A stretch of 64,000 bases of DNA from Blautia glucerasea (GTDB lineage: Bacteria > Bacillota > Clostridia > Lachnospirales > Lachnospiraceae), in contig NZ_JAAITU010000009.1 of assembly GCF_013304385.1 (NCBI RefSeq), forward strand, positions 27,128 to 91,127, written 5' to 3'. Position numbers and translations under genes: made by a program. The first letter of the stretch is position 1. Every line of letters begins with the position of its first letter. Shown piece by piece: positions 52,152-61,055 of the stretch. Below the pieces are notes generated by a model, which was not told the origin of the DNA, made no database searches, and saw nothing but the letters and a program-made list of their open reading frames with translations.

Positions 52152-53748
52152 ATTCTCCACCTCCAACTACAATTTTTACAGCGCCACAATCATATGTTAC
52201 CCATATACCATAATCACTTTCATCCCCGTTTCGGATCCTAGTCATCTGCCATCTCCCTTCTCTGTCAAAATAGCCTTCTTCTACACATTCATAATCAACA
52301 TATTTATCCATTTTCTGTCTGAAATACACAGCGTCCCGGTTCCCTCTGACGGACAGGCAAAAGCTGTCTCCAACTGCATAAAATGTTCGTTGATTTTCCC
52401 TTATAAGCAGACCTTTTCCGTATCCACATGGAGTATCAAAATAGCCATGATGGTAATCTGTTCTTTCATAGCTGTTAAAGCCTATCCGGATATATGTATC
52501 ATCCATCACAATTCTCTGTTCAATGGCATCTTCTTCCTGATAAATCACCTGTATGTCACATTCTTTTTGCATTCTTCGGAACACAGACTGTAAAGAAGTC
52601 ATTGCCTTCAGACTGTTCCAGACATCCACGGACTTTGCCCGAACATGGCCGTCTTCATCAATCATCGCCTCAGGTCCAAAGAAAAATATTCCTTGTGTTT
52701 TGTATTTACCTAATGCCCAGAACATATTTCTGCTGCTTGCCGGTTCCCAGGCATGGGTTTCCGGCAAAAACAAGGGATTCCCATACTTTGCATAGCCCTG
52801 ACAGTCCATACAATACTCTGACAGGGCAAGCTTATAATTATCCAGTCCAATCACATCAATTGCCGGTGTAAGTGCTTTCCATAGTCCCAGGACTTTAGAT
52901 ACAGGCCCCCCTGCTGGATAATCTGCTCCCGGCTCATCCCAGCCCACACGGTCTACCCATACATTCACCGAAAAAGGAAGGGGCGTTATTTCTTTACCTG
53001 CTTCTGCAATTTCATTGATGTAAGATGCAATCCCATATACGCTGAAATATTCTTCCGCATATCTTCCAAATACTTCTTTCCAGGTTCCATTTTCCAGTTG
53101 TCCCGACTTTTTCCAGTTGTCAGTTACCTCTCCCATATCTTTTGTTTTAAGAAGTGTTTTTACCTTCTCCGGGATTTCCCCATTGAACCAGATATCTGCT
53201 TCCTGTGAATGATCCCTGTAACCCCGCATCATCATGCCAGGCTCATTTTCCACTTGGATTCCTATTATCACATTGTCTGCTTCTTTTTCATTTACCTTCT
53301 GTGCATACTCTGCAAGCTTTACAAAGGCTTTTTTATCTGCTTCCAGATTTTCCCGGCAATACGGTGATAAAATATTTGTTTCTATTCCCTCATAAGAAAT
53401 AACCCGTGTAAACCTGTTTCTTTGATTTCTGACCCATTGCGGTGCGAATTTTGATGTTCCGTTTTTCCATGTACCAAACCATACTAACAGCAGTTTTACA
53501 CGATGCTGTTTTGCCTGATCCACATGCTCTTCTAATAATTTGTAATCAAATTTTCCTTCTTCTTTCTCAAATTCCTCCCAATACACAGGGATTTCGACAG
53601 AATTAACTCCTGTCCTGTCCACACACTGCCAGAATCTTTCCATTTCCATTCTGCTGTAAGCGCTTGAATTACAGCACTGCAATCCCAATGGAAAAAAATC
53701 TTTCCCATTCCCCCAAAACAACCCTTCTCCCAAAATAGACTTCCTCAC
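52138..53748 (-). CDS. GH42-like beta-glycosidase with DUF5597-type C-terminus
   Basis: 536 residues from the GTG at 53748, which overlaps the response regulator stop as GTGA; the open extension into the regulator gene is not conserved-looking. The (beta/alpha)8 barrel has YPVGLQCCNSS-like entry, the acid/base Glu169 in IGIQVENEPG and probable nucleophile Glu330 in LFLPETHAW. The C-terminal 110 residues match the beta-sandwich seen in DUF5597 proteins. No signal peptide is present, so it acts on imported oligosaccharides. It follows a YesM/YesN system and sugar ABC transporter. Beta-galactosidase or related activity is likely; the true substrate is uncertain. Confidence 0.82.
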   Translation of the reverse strand: MRKSILGEGLFWGNGKDFFPLGLQCCNSSAYSRMEMERFWQCVDRTGVNSVEIPVYWEEFEKEEGKFDYKLLEEHVDQAKQHRVKLLLVWFGTWKNGTSKFAPQWVRNQRNRFTRVISYEGIETNILSPYCRENLEADKKAFVKLAEYAQKVNEKEADNVIIGIQVENEPGMMMRGYRDHSQEADIWFNGEIPEKVKTLLKTKDMGEVTDNWKKSGQLENGTWKEVFGRYAEEYFSVYGIASYINEIAEAGKEITPLPFSVNVWVDRVGWDEPGADYPAGGPVSKVLGLWKALTPAIDVIGLDNYKLALSEYCMDCQGYAKYGNPLFLPETHAWEPASSRNMFWALGKYKTQGIFFFGPEAMIDEDGHVRAKSVDVWNSLKAMTSLQSVFRRMQKECDIQVIYQEEDAIEQRIVMDDTYIRIGFNSYERTDYHHGYFDTPCGYGKGLLIRENQRTFYAVGDSFCLSVRGNRDAVYFRQKMDKYVDYECVEEGYFDREGRWQMTRIRNGDESDYGIWVTYDCGAVKIVVGGGEYERL

Positions 53749-55181
53749 TTTCGTCTTATGTCTGACGGATAACAGCCATATGTTTCTATAAAAAGCTTTG
53801 TAAAATATCTGGTTGAAGAAAATCCCACTCTTTCGCACACAGCTTTTATAGATAAAGTTGTATTTCTGATCAGATATTCTGCTTCCTTCATTCTCAGTTC
53901 ATTTACATATTTAACGAGATTTAAAGAAGTTTCTTTTTTAAACAAATTACTCAGATAATTTGGTGTAATATGAAACTTTTCAGCAAGCCACTGCACATTG
54001 ATCTGTTCATGGTAATTTTCATCTATGTACTTCTTAATTTTTGCTATTAACTGATTCCCCTTTAATTCTTTTTGAAGACCTTCTCCTGACTCCATGATCC
54101 GGTTCATAGCTTCGATCAGAGTATGACCCGTTTCTGCTCCGAACACCTTTTCTGAAAACAGTTTTATCTTTTCCAGTTCTTCCATATTCTTTTCGTTTTT
54201 TTCCAGAAGCCCCTCTGTATTATGGATGATCCTGATACATTGAACAAAATCCTGGTGTATATATGCATTCACAAAATGATCCACATATTCCACCAGCTGC
54301 AATGCCTTTGCCTTACCCTCGATCAATTGTTTTTTCAATGTACACATGTGGACACATTTACCTGTTCCATACATGCATCGAAGATATTTCAGATTTTCAA
54401 TCTGAGATAATTGTTTCACCAGATCATCTGCATCTGAACAGATATCCGTTCTGTAAACCGTCAGCCACTTTTCTTTTAAATCACCTTGCAGTGCATCCAG
54501 TTCAAAATCAATCTTTTTCTGTAAATGTTCTGTTTCTGAATCCGTACTGCAGATACTGATCACCATATACTCGTTCCAATCCCGTTTTATCCAGAAAGTA
54601 ATCCTTTCTGAACGAAGTGACTGTGCACATATTTTCAGAAATCTCTGTTCAATGATCTCATCGTCAGAGTTTGACTTCCCCTTCAGGTTTTGATCCACCA
54701 GAACCACTGTCCCCAAAAAAGATCTGCCTCCTATTTTCAGTTCTTCCACGCTGTCCCGTTCATTATAAAAATGAATAAAATCATTTCGTATTTTCTCTAT
54801 TTTTTCTTCCTGTAACTGTCTGCGTATCTGCTGTCCACGCTCCATGACCTTTTCCAGTTCCTGAAAGCTGACCGGTTTCAGCAGATAGTCAGTCACGCCA
54901 TACTGGATACATTTTCTCGCATATTCAAAATCTGAATATCCGGACAAAATGATCCACAGTGTATCTGTTCCTTCTTTCCATTGTTTTAGTGCTTCCAGTC
55001 CTGACATTTTAGGCATTTTTATATCTGCCAGTACATAGTCCGGATGGAATCCGCTTCCGATTTTCAGGATCTCTTCCCCATTGGATGCCTCACGTATTTC
55101 TGCATCCGGACACAGCTGTTGCAGCATTGCCTTAATTCCCAAACGTACAAATCCTTCATCATCCGCCAGAATAATCTTCAT
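53745..55181 (-). CDS. YesN-type response regulator with AraC output domain
   Basis: 478 residues. The receiver has acidic DDE (7-9), phospho-acceptor Asp53 (LADIKMPKMSG) and KPVSF near 104-108. A middle domain of about 230 residues separates it from the C-terminal AraC double helix-turn-helix (about 385-478) with HITPNYLSNLFKKE and VGFSSTRYFTKLF. It starts 3 bp after the kinase gene. It likely activates the upstream ABC transporter and downstream glycosidase genes. Confidence 0.93.
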   Translation of the reverse strand: MKIILADDEGFVRLGIKAMLQQLCPDAEIREASNGEEILKIGSGFHPDYVLADIKMPKMSGLEALKQWKEGTDTLWIILSGYSDFEYARKCIQYGVTDYLLKPVSFQELEKVMERGQQIRRQLQEEKIEKIRNDFIHFYNERDSVEELKIGGRSFLGTVVLVDQNLKGKSNSDDEIIEQRFLKICAQSLRSERITFWIKRDWNEYMVISICSTDSETEHLQKKIDFELDALQGDLKEKWLTVYRTDICSDADDLVKQLSQIENLKYLRCMYGTGKCVHMCTLKKQLIEGKAKALQLVEYVDHFVNAYIHQDFVQCIRIIHNTEGLLEKNEKNMEELEKIKLFSEKVFGAETGHTLIEAMNRIMESGEGLQKELKGNQLIAKIKKYIDENYHEQINVQWLAEKFHITPNYLSNLFKKETSLNLVKYVNELRMKEAEYLIRNTTLSIKAVCERVGFSSTRYFTKLFIETYGCYPSDIRRK

Positions 55182-55184
55182 AAC

Positions 55185-56912
55185 TCAGTCCTCGTATATT
55201 TTAAACAAAATTTTTGTTCCATTATTCACCTGACTTATAATCTGAAATTCTGAATTAGGAAAATAATGTTTGAAACGATTTTCCACATTTTTTATTCCAA
55301 CACTGTCATCATATTGAACCTTGTTTACGTCAAATCCCACGCCATCATCTGCGATTACCACCATAACACACAGCTTGTCAGCTTCCTGTACAAGATCCGC
55401 AGTCACCGTCAGCTGGCAGCTATGATCTGCTTCTTCTATACCATGGATCACCGCATTTTCAACAATTGGCTGAAACAAATGTCTGGGAATTTTAAAATTC
55501 TGCACCTTGGGATCTATCAGAATCTGCTCATTGATTTTATCCATAAAACGCAGCTTCTGAAGCCTTAAATATTTCCTGATAAATTCCGCTTCCTCACCAA
55601 CGGTAACTATCTTCTGGTCAGACAATGCATATCTCATCAGATCACGCAGGGAAAAGATTGCTTCTTCCAGTTCATCCTGCATGCCCATTCGATTCAGCCC
55701 CACAAAAACTCCCAGCGTATTATACAGGAAATGGGGTTGTACCTGAGCCTGAAGTGCTTCATATTCTGCGTTTTTCTGATTCAGTTTGGCCTGATATTCC
55801 AGCTTGATCATCTGATCCAGTCTTTCTACCATCTTATTTAATTCTTTTTCTATATCCCCCATTTCATCATTGGATTCAACCTTACATCTTGCTTCCAGAT
55901 CATTGTTCTGTGCTGCCTTCATAACACGTTTAATTTCTGCCAGGGGCACTGTAAATGTTTTAATATAACCAAAATAAATAACGGCCATACATCCAAGACT
56001 TATGACTGCCATCACAAGTCCCAGTACATAATAAAATCTGATTTTTGAATTTAAATTTTTATACGACAGAAGGCTGACCAGTGACCAGCTGGTACCTGTT
56101 TTTTCATATAGCAATGAATACTTCTCTCCGTCTACAGATACTTTTTTCTGCTCCAGCATATCCTCAGTAATGCTATCTTTCAGGATATTATCTCCGTATA
56201 CATATTCATTTTTATCATCCAGCACAGCAACTAATGTGCCAGGTTCTACAGAAGATGCCTCCTTTACAACCTGTTGCAGGATTGTAGCATCTGCACAGGC
56301 ACATACAACGCCGATAACTTTTTGTTTATCTGTATCAATCACTGCTCTCGATACAGTAAATACACTTTCTTTCCCCATATCTGTCTGTATATATTTCTGC
56401 TGATGAGGACCGCAGAACACTGCCCTGCCATCTGCTTTTACTGCTTCTGTAAACCATTTTTCTGATGAAAAATCATACCCTTCCACATTATCCAGAGTTC
56501 CGTTTTTTGATGAAATGTACACCTGTTCCTGATTGATCGGAATCAGTATTACATTCATAATATCTTCTCTGGTTGTCTGCAGATAAAACTGAAATTCACC
56601 ATTCAACGCACGATTTGCCATCAGCTTGATCCTGTCACTCATAGAATCAAAATCCTTCTTATTTACCAGTTTTAAAGCCACTAATACATCATCATTGATC
56701 TGTGCCAGCAATGACATCCGGTCAAGCTCATCCAGGTAAATATCCAGGGTTTTCGCATACGAATCCGTCAGACTCTTCATATATTTTTCCGTCTGATTTA
56801 TCTCATGATTTCTCATGTACGAAGGTGCTGCAATCCCTATAAAAAAGCATGGAACTACAGCCATAATCAGAAATAGTGTTAGCAGCCTTTGCTTGATCGT
56901 AAAGCGTTTCAT
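55185..56912 (-). CDS. YesM-type sensor histidine kinase
   Basis: 575 residues from the ATG at 56912 (AAGGAGA 5 nt upstream). Two membrane helices (about 8-28 and 300-322) flank an extracellular double-Cache-like sensor; a HAMP linker (about 325-375), a His_kinase domain with QVQPHFLYNTLG near residue 390, and an HATPase domain (VIADDGVGFD) follow. It presumably senses an extracellular sugar and phosphorylates the YesN regulator 3 bp downstream. It follows the ABC permease gene after 63 bp. Confidence 0.93.
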   Translation of the reverse strand: MKRFTIKQRLLTLFLIMAVVPCFFIGIAAPSYMRNHEINQTEKYMKSLTDSYAKTLDIYLDELDRMSLLAQINDDVLVALKLVNKKDFDSMSDRIKLMANRALNGEFQFYLQTTREDIMNVILIPINQEQVYISSKNGTLDNVEGYDFSSEKWFTEAVKADGRAVFCGPHQQKYIQTDMGKESVFTVSRAVIDTDKQKVIGVVCACADATILQQVVKEASSVEPGTLVAVLDDKNEYVYGDNILKDSITEDMLEQKKVSVDGEKYSLLYEKTGTSWSLVSLLSYKNLNSKIRFYYVLGLVMAVISLGCMAVIYFGYIKTFTVPLAEIKRVMKAAQNNDLEARCKVESNDEMGDIEKELNKMVERLDQMIKLEYQAKLNQKNAEYEALQAQVQPHFLYNTLGVFVGLNRMGMQDELEEAIFSLRDLMRYALSDQKIVTVGEEAEFIRKYLRLQKLRFMDKINEQILIDPKVQNFKIPRHLFQPIVENAVIHGIEEADHSCQLTVTADLVQEADKLCVMVVIADDGVGFDVNKVQYDDSVGIKNVENRFKHYFPNSEFQIISQVNNGTKILFKIYED

Positions 56913-56975
56913 ATGCGTCTCCTTATGCATTATTTTGATTTACAGAATATATTTTTATATCTGATAATGACTATT

Positions 56976-57785
56976 TTACAGCTTAACAGCTCCTGAAGAA
57001 AGCCCTTTAACAAACTGTTTCTGTAAAACCAAAAATGCAATCACCAGTGGCAGTGAAGCCATCAGACAGCCGGCTGCCAGCCAGTTTACCTGACTCTGGT
57101 ACATGGAAAAGAATGAATTCAATGCTACAGGGATGGTCTTCATACTGTTTTTCTGCAGAAAAAATACAGAAAACTGATAATCGTTCCACACATTAACACC
57201 ACACAAAATAATAACTGTCGCAGTGATCGGCTTTAAAATCGGGAAAATAATCGTATAAAAAACACCCAGACGGCTTTTCCCATCAATAAGTGCCGCCTCA
57301 TCCAATTCCCCGGGAAGGGTTCCAATAAATCCGGTATACAAAAATGTACTTAACGGCAGCATGAATGTAACCTGTACAGCTATAATCCCCCAGTAACTGC
57401 TGATTCCTCCAAGATCCGCCATGATCTTATACAACGGAACCAGTATAGTCAGTGCAGGTACGATCATACAGGAAATGATTGCTGTATAAACAAAGGTATT
57501 CAGTTTCGTTTTTCTCCGTGCCAGCGGATATGCTGCCATGGAACTGAATAAAATGATCAAAGCTGTGGAAATCACCGTGATAATAATATTATTTAAAAAC
57601 GCCCTGCCCATATTTGCTGATTTCCATGCATTTACAAAATTATCCAGATAAAGAGATTTTGGAAATGCCCATTTTGATGACAAATCTGCTTTATCTTTAA
57701 ATGCCATTGTCAGCAAGATGTAAAACGGGATCAAATGGATCAACGATATAACCAGAAGAATGACCGAATATACTTTCTTTTTCAA
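56976..57785 (-). CDS. Carbohydrate ABC transporter permease (MalG/UgpE type)
   Basis: 269 residues, six predicted helices. The binding-protein-dependent EAA loop is LPGELDEAALIDGKSRLGVFYTIIFP. The start overlaps the stop of the partner permease by 4 bp. It forms the channel with that MalF-type protein for the sugar bound by the upstream binding protein. The ATPase is not in this operon, so a shared MsmK-type ATPase encoded elsewhere is presumably used. Confidence 0.92.
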   Translation of the reverse strand: MKKKVYSVILLVISLIHLIPFYILLTMAFKDKADLSSKWAFPKSLYLDNFVNAWKSANMGRAFLNNIIITVISTALIILFSSMAAYPLARRKTKLNTFVYTAIISCMIVPALTILVPLYKIMADLGGISSYWGIIAVQVTFMLPLSTFLYTGFIGTLPGELDEAALIDGKSRLGVFYTIIFPILKPITATVIILCGVNVWNDYQFSVFFLQKNSMKTIPVALNSFFSMYQSQVNWLAAGCLMASLPLVIAFLVLQKQFVKGLSSGAVKL

Positions 57786-58666
57786 ATTTCCACCTCTTTT
57801 CTTCTAAGCACCAGAAGTGTTATCACGCTCAATACTGCTATTGCAAGAAACATGAATGTTCCCATTGCAGCAGCATAACCGGCATCCTGTTTTCCAAAAT
57901 ACAGCTGATACATCATCGTTGACAGTGACTGTGTGGAATATCCTGGTCCACCATTTGTCATAGCCACAATAATATCGTATAGCTTCAGGCTTCCAATCAG
58001 ATTTGTTACAACATTTACCGTAATAGATGGAATCAAAAGAGGCAGTTTTACATAGAAAAAGCTTTGAGGTGCAGAGGCTCCGTCAATCATTGCAGCTTCC
58101 TGATAATCTCCGGGAATCGTTTGAAGTCCGGCCAGATAGATCATCATTGCAATACCTACATACTGATAGGAATTGATAAATGTGATGATCCATACGGTTG
58201 TAGTCCCCTTTGTAAGAAAATCTACAGAAGGTTGCCCCAACATATTCAGAAGATCATTTACTGCACCGCCTACAGGCTGGAACATAAAATACCAGATATA
58301 TCCCATTACCAGTGGTGCGATCATAACCGGAAGATATATGGCAGCTCTTGCAAGTCCTACAGTTTTTGCTTTTCGATCCAGAAGCACTGCGTAAACAAGT
58401 CCCACCACATTTTCGAGAACAGCACTTCCAATTCCATAAATCAGTGTATTTTTAACGATCAGTGAAAAATTTCTGTCAGCAAACATTTTCCGGTAATTAT
58501 CTAATCCTAAATACCGAAAATTTTCAGAATATCCATCCCAGTTGGTCATAGATATCCCAACACCTTTTATCAGCGGATATACAATAAACATCAGGAAAAG
58601 ACAGATAACCGGAATATACATGATATTAATGATACACTTGGAATTCCATATTTTTTTCGCTTTCAT
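57782..58666 (-). CDS. Carbohydrate ABC transporter permease (MalF/UgpA type)
   Basis: 294 residues from the ATG at 58666 (AAGGAGA 7 nt upstream); the open frame to 58711 lacks support. Six helices are predicted, with EAA motif IPGDYQEAAMIDGASAPQSFFYVKLP. It lies 53 bp after the binding-protein gene. It pairs with the MalG-type permease downstream. Confidence 0.92.
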   Translation of the reverse strand: MKAKKIWNSKCIINIMYIPVICLFLMFIVYPLIKGVGISMTNWDGYSENFRYLGLDNYRKMFADRNFSLIVKNTLIYGIGSAVLENVVGLVYAVLLDRKAKTVGLARAAIYLPVMIAPLVMGYIWYFMFQPVGGAVNDLLNMLGQPSVDFLTKGTTTVWIITFINSYQYVGIAMMIYLAGLQTIPGDYQEAAMIDGASAPQSFFYVKLPLLIPSITVNVVTNLIGSLKLYDIIVAMTNGGPGYSTQSLSTMMYQLYFGKQDAGYAAAMGTFMFLAIAVLSVITLLVLRRKEVEI

Positions 58667-58719
58667 ATTCCGTTCTCCTTTAAGGAAGCCTGCATATCTG
58701 CAGGCTCCCAACTGATCAT

Positions 58720-59985
58720 TTAATCTTCATTTGCTTCAAGAAGCCGCTCATATTCATTCTGCATATCAAGTGAATACTGTTCCGGAGTAATCGTACCTGT
58801 AAACATGTCTGCAGCATCTTTACAGATCAGATCCCACATACCATTTGGAAGAAACGCTCTGTCAAAAATCGGAAAGGAACGGATATCTGCAAATTCATCA
58901 TAATACTCTGTAGCAAATCCAACGTCTACCGGTACATCTGTATTAATTCCAGGAAGCATAGATTCAGATTCGCAGAATTTCTTAATATTTTCGCCTCTTG
59001 CCATAAAGTCGAGCCATGCTTTTGCAATATCAATATTTTCACTGTCTTTCCAGATTCCAAAGGCAGTCTGCTCACCATTCAGGAAACTCATATCATCATC
59101 TTCATACCAGGCAGGTAAAGGCTGAAGGCCGGCCTGAACATCCGGATTAATCTTTCTTGCTTCATCTACAATGGAATTTCCATACCAGCAAAATGCTGCT
59201 TTTCCTGTTGCAAATGCTTCAGCTGAATCCGCATATTTAGCTGTAAAAATATCAGAATTAAAGTATCCTTTGTCATACATGCTCTGGATCACTGATACAA
59301 AATCTGTCCACTTATTCCAGTCAAAACTTCCGTCAAGAAGCGCTTCCTGATCGTTATCATCTGAAGTTGTAAATGCCGGTGTTGCAAGCTGATCAAAAAT
59401 CTGACCAATCGGCCAGCTGTCTCCTCCGGCAATATGCATAGGTATGATTTCACCATTGGAAGCTGTTTTGATCTGTTCCAGTGCATTCATAAAATCATCA
59501 ATATTTTTCAGCGGAACCTCTACCCCACACTCTTCCAGAACCTCTTTGTTATATACCAGTCCCCATTTATTCTGGTCAACAGGAAGAACCAGAAGATTTC
59601 CATCATCATCTGAAATCAGCTCTTTAAAGGTAGGCTCTATAGAATCCGCCCATTCCATATCATTTAAGGGCAGAAGAAAATCTACATATCTTACATTTGC
59701 CCATCCATGTGTACAGAAAATATCCGGCATATCTTTTGAAGCCATTTTGACTTTCATGATATTCTCATAGTCAGCTCCCGGTGCAACCACTTCAGATTCA
59801 ACTCCCGGATTTTCTTTCATAAATTCTTCATTTAACTCTTTGATAATGTCGGCCTGTACCCCTACGCAATTTGTATAAATCGTCAGGCTTCCTTCCAGCT
59901 GTTCTGATTCTCCGGCAGATACATTCACTCCCATAGTCCCGATCAAAGTAACGACTGCTAAAATCCCCAATAACTTTCGTTTCAT
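58720..59985 (-). CDS. Extracellular carbohydrate-binding protein (family 1 type)
   Basis: 421 residues from the ATG at 59985 with an AGGAGG box 8 nt upstream. A signal peptide (1-24) ends NVSAGES, again without a lipobox cysteine. The mature protein has the SBP_bac_1 pattern: LTIYTNCVG, VEVPLKNIDDFMNALEQIK, FCWYGNSIVDEARK and WLDFMARGENIKKF. It is the first gene of an operon with two permeases, YesM/YesN, glycosidase and alcohol dehydrogenase. The sugar is unknown. Confidence 0.9.
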   Translation of the reverse strand: MKRKLLGILAVVTLIGTMGVNVSAGESEQLEGSLTIYTNCVGVQADIIKELNEEFMKENPGVESEVVAPGADYENIMKVKMASKDMPDIFCTHGWANVRYVDFLLPLNDMEWADSIEPTFKELISDDDGNLLVLPVDQNKWGLVYNKEVLEECGVEVPLKNIDDFMNALEQIKTASNGEIIPMHIAGGDSWPIGQIFDQLATPAFTTSDDNDQEALLDGSFDWNKWTDFVSVIQSMYDKGYFNSDIFTAKYADSAEAFATGKAAFCWYGNSIVDEARKINPDVQAGLQPLPAWYEDDDMSFLNGEQTAFGIWKDSENIDIAKAWLDFMARGENIKKFCESESMLPGINTDVPVDVGFATEYYDEFADIRSFPIFDRAFLPNGMWDLICKDAADMFTGTITPEQYSLDMQNEYERLLEANED

Positions 59986-60149
59986 ATCTACTTCCTCCTT
60001 AAGAAATACCTGTATCATTTTCGTCTTTTCTAAACCTGCGCCTGTTTAGCTTATCTTTATGTTACCGAAACTTCTATTTTTCTACAATGTCTTTTTCTAC
60101 TCAATAAAGCGCTCATTTCTACACTGAGCTTTTCTTAGTTTTTTCACCG

Positions 60150-60196
60150 AAAAAAAACCACCCCCGGGACACATTTGTATCCCGGAGATGGTTTTA
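60150..60196 (-). terminator. Terminator of the pilus operon
   Basis: On the minus strand ACCATCTCCGGGATAC...GTGTCCCGGGGGTGGT is followed by eight Ts, 20 bp after the sortase stop. Confidence 0.9.
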
Positions 60197-60200
60197 TTTT

Positions 60201-61055
60201 TCAGCTTTTCTCTTTGTTTTTCCCTTGCCTTTTCTTCTTATTTCCTATGCGCAGCAGAAGCACTGCAGCCACCAGAACAAGAAGCAGGCTGATCACCGCT
60301 GCCAGTACATAATTGGTGGCCAGGGACTTTCTTGTTTCCCTGTTTTCAGATGGCAGATCCGGCGTATATTCTGTACGGACTCCCCGTACCAGAAGCCTTT
60401 GGGTATTCACTCCATAAGGGGTGCAGGTCACAAGCGTAACATAATCCTTGTCCTTTACTACCTGAAGGCTTTCCGTTTCTTCCGGTTCTACAACCTTTAT
60501 CTGGTCTACCTTGTAGGCCAGTGTCTCACCCAGCACCTGGATAAAGAAAAGATCGCCCTTTCTCACCAGATTCAGATCTGTAAACAAAGCCGCTGACGGA
60601 AGCCCCCGGTGGGCCGCGATCACACAATGGCTGCCTTTCCCGCCTACCGGAAGGGAGGAACCGATCAGATGCCCTGCACCTTTTTGCAGATCCTCATCCC
60701 TTGTACCGTGAAACACAGGCAGCTTTACATTGATACAGGGGATCTCCAGGATGGCCATTACTCCATCCTGATCCACATTCAAAAGGTTTTCATATTCTGC
60801 ATCCTCTTTTACTTCTCCTTCTGCAAAGGCATCCGGCACCCGGTTATCCTTATGTGCCTCATTGTATGCCCTTGCAGCCTCCATTTCCTTTGTAAGGTCC
60901 TGTTGTTCCAGCTGCTGTACCACTGTTTCATAATTGTTCATCAGCTTTTTTTCCAGCTGCTGATTCCAGAAATTACTGATGGAAGGATAGAACACAGTAA
61001 TAAGGCCTACAAGGAATATGGCAAAGATCAGAATATTGCCCCATTTTTTCTTCAT
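60201..61055 (-). CDS. Class C (pilin-polymerising) sortase
   Basis: 284 residues. N-terminal helix (about 8-25), a lid-type segment around 75-95, and the catalytic triad His149 (IAAHRG), Cys211 (TLVTCTPYG) and Arg220. A second hydrophobic helix lies at the C-terminus (about 250-270), typical of class C. It joins pilin subunits through LPxTG to lysine isopeptide bonds. Its ATG overlaps the pilin stop as ATGA. Confidence 0.95.
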   Translation of the reverse strand: MKKKWGNILIFAIFLVGLITVFYPSISNFWNQQLEKKLMNNYETVVQQLEQQDLTKEMEAARAYNEAHKDNRVPDAFAEGEVKEDAEYENLLNVDQDGVMAILEIPCINVKLPVFHGTRDEDLQKGAGHLIGSSLPVGGKGSHCVIAAHRGLPSAALFTDLNLVRKGDLFFIQVLGETLAYKVDQIKVVEPEETESLQVVKDKDYVTLVTCTPYGVNTQRLLVRGVRTEYTPDLPSENRETRKSLATNYVLAAVISLLLVLVAAVLLLRIGNKKKRQGKNKEKS

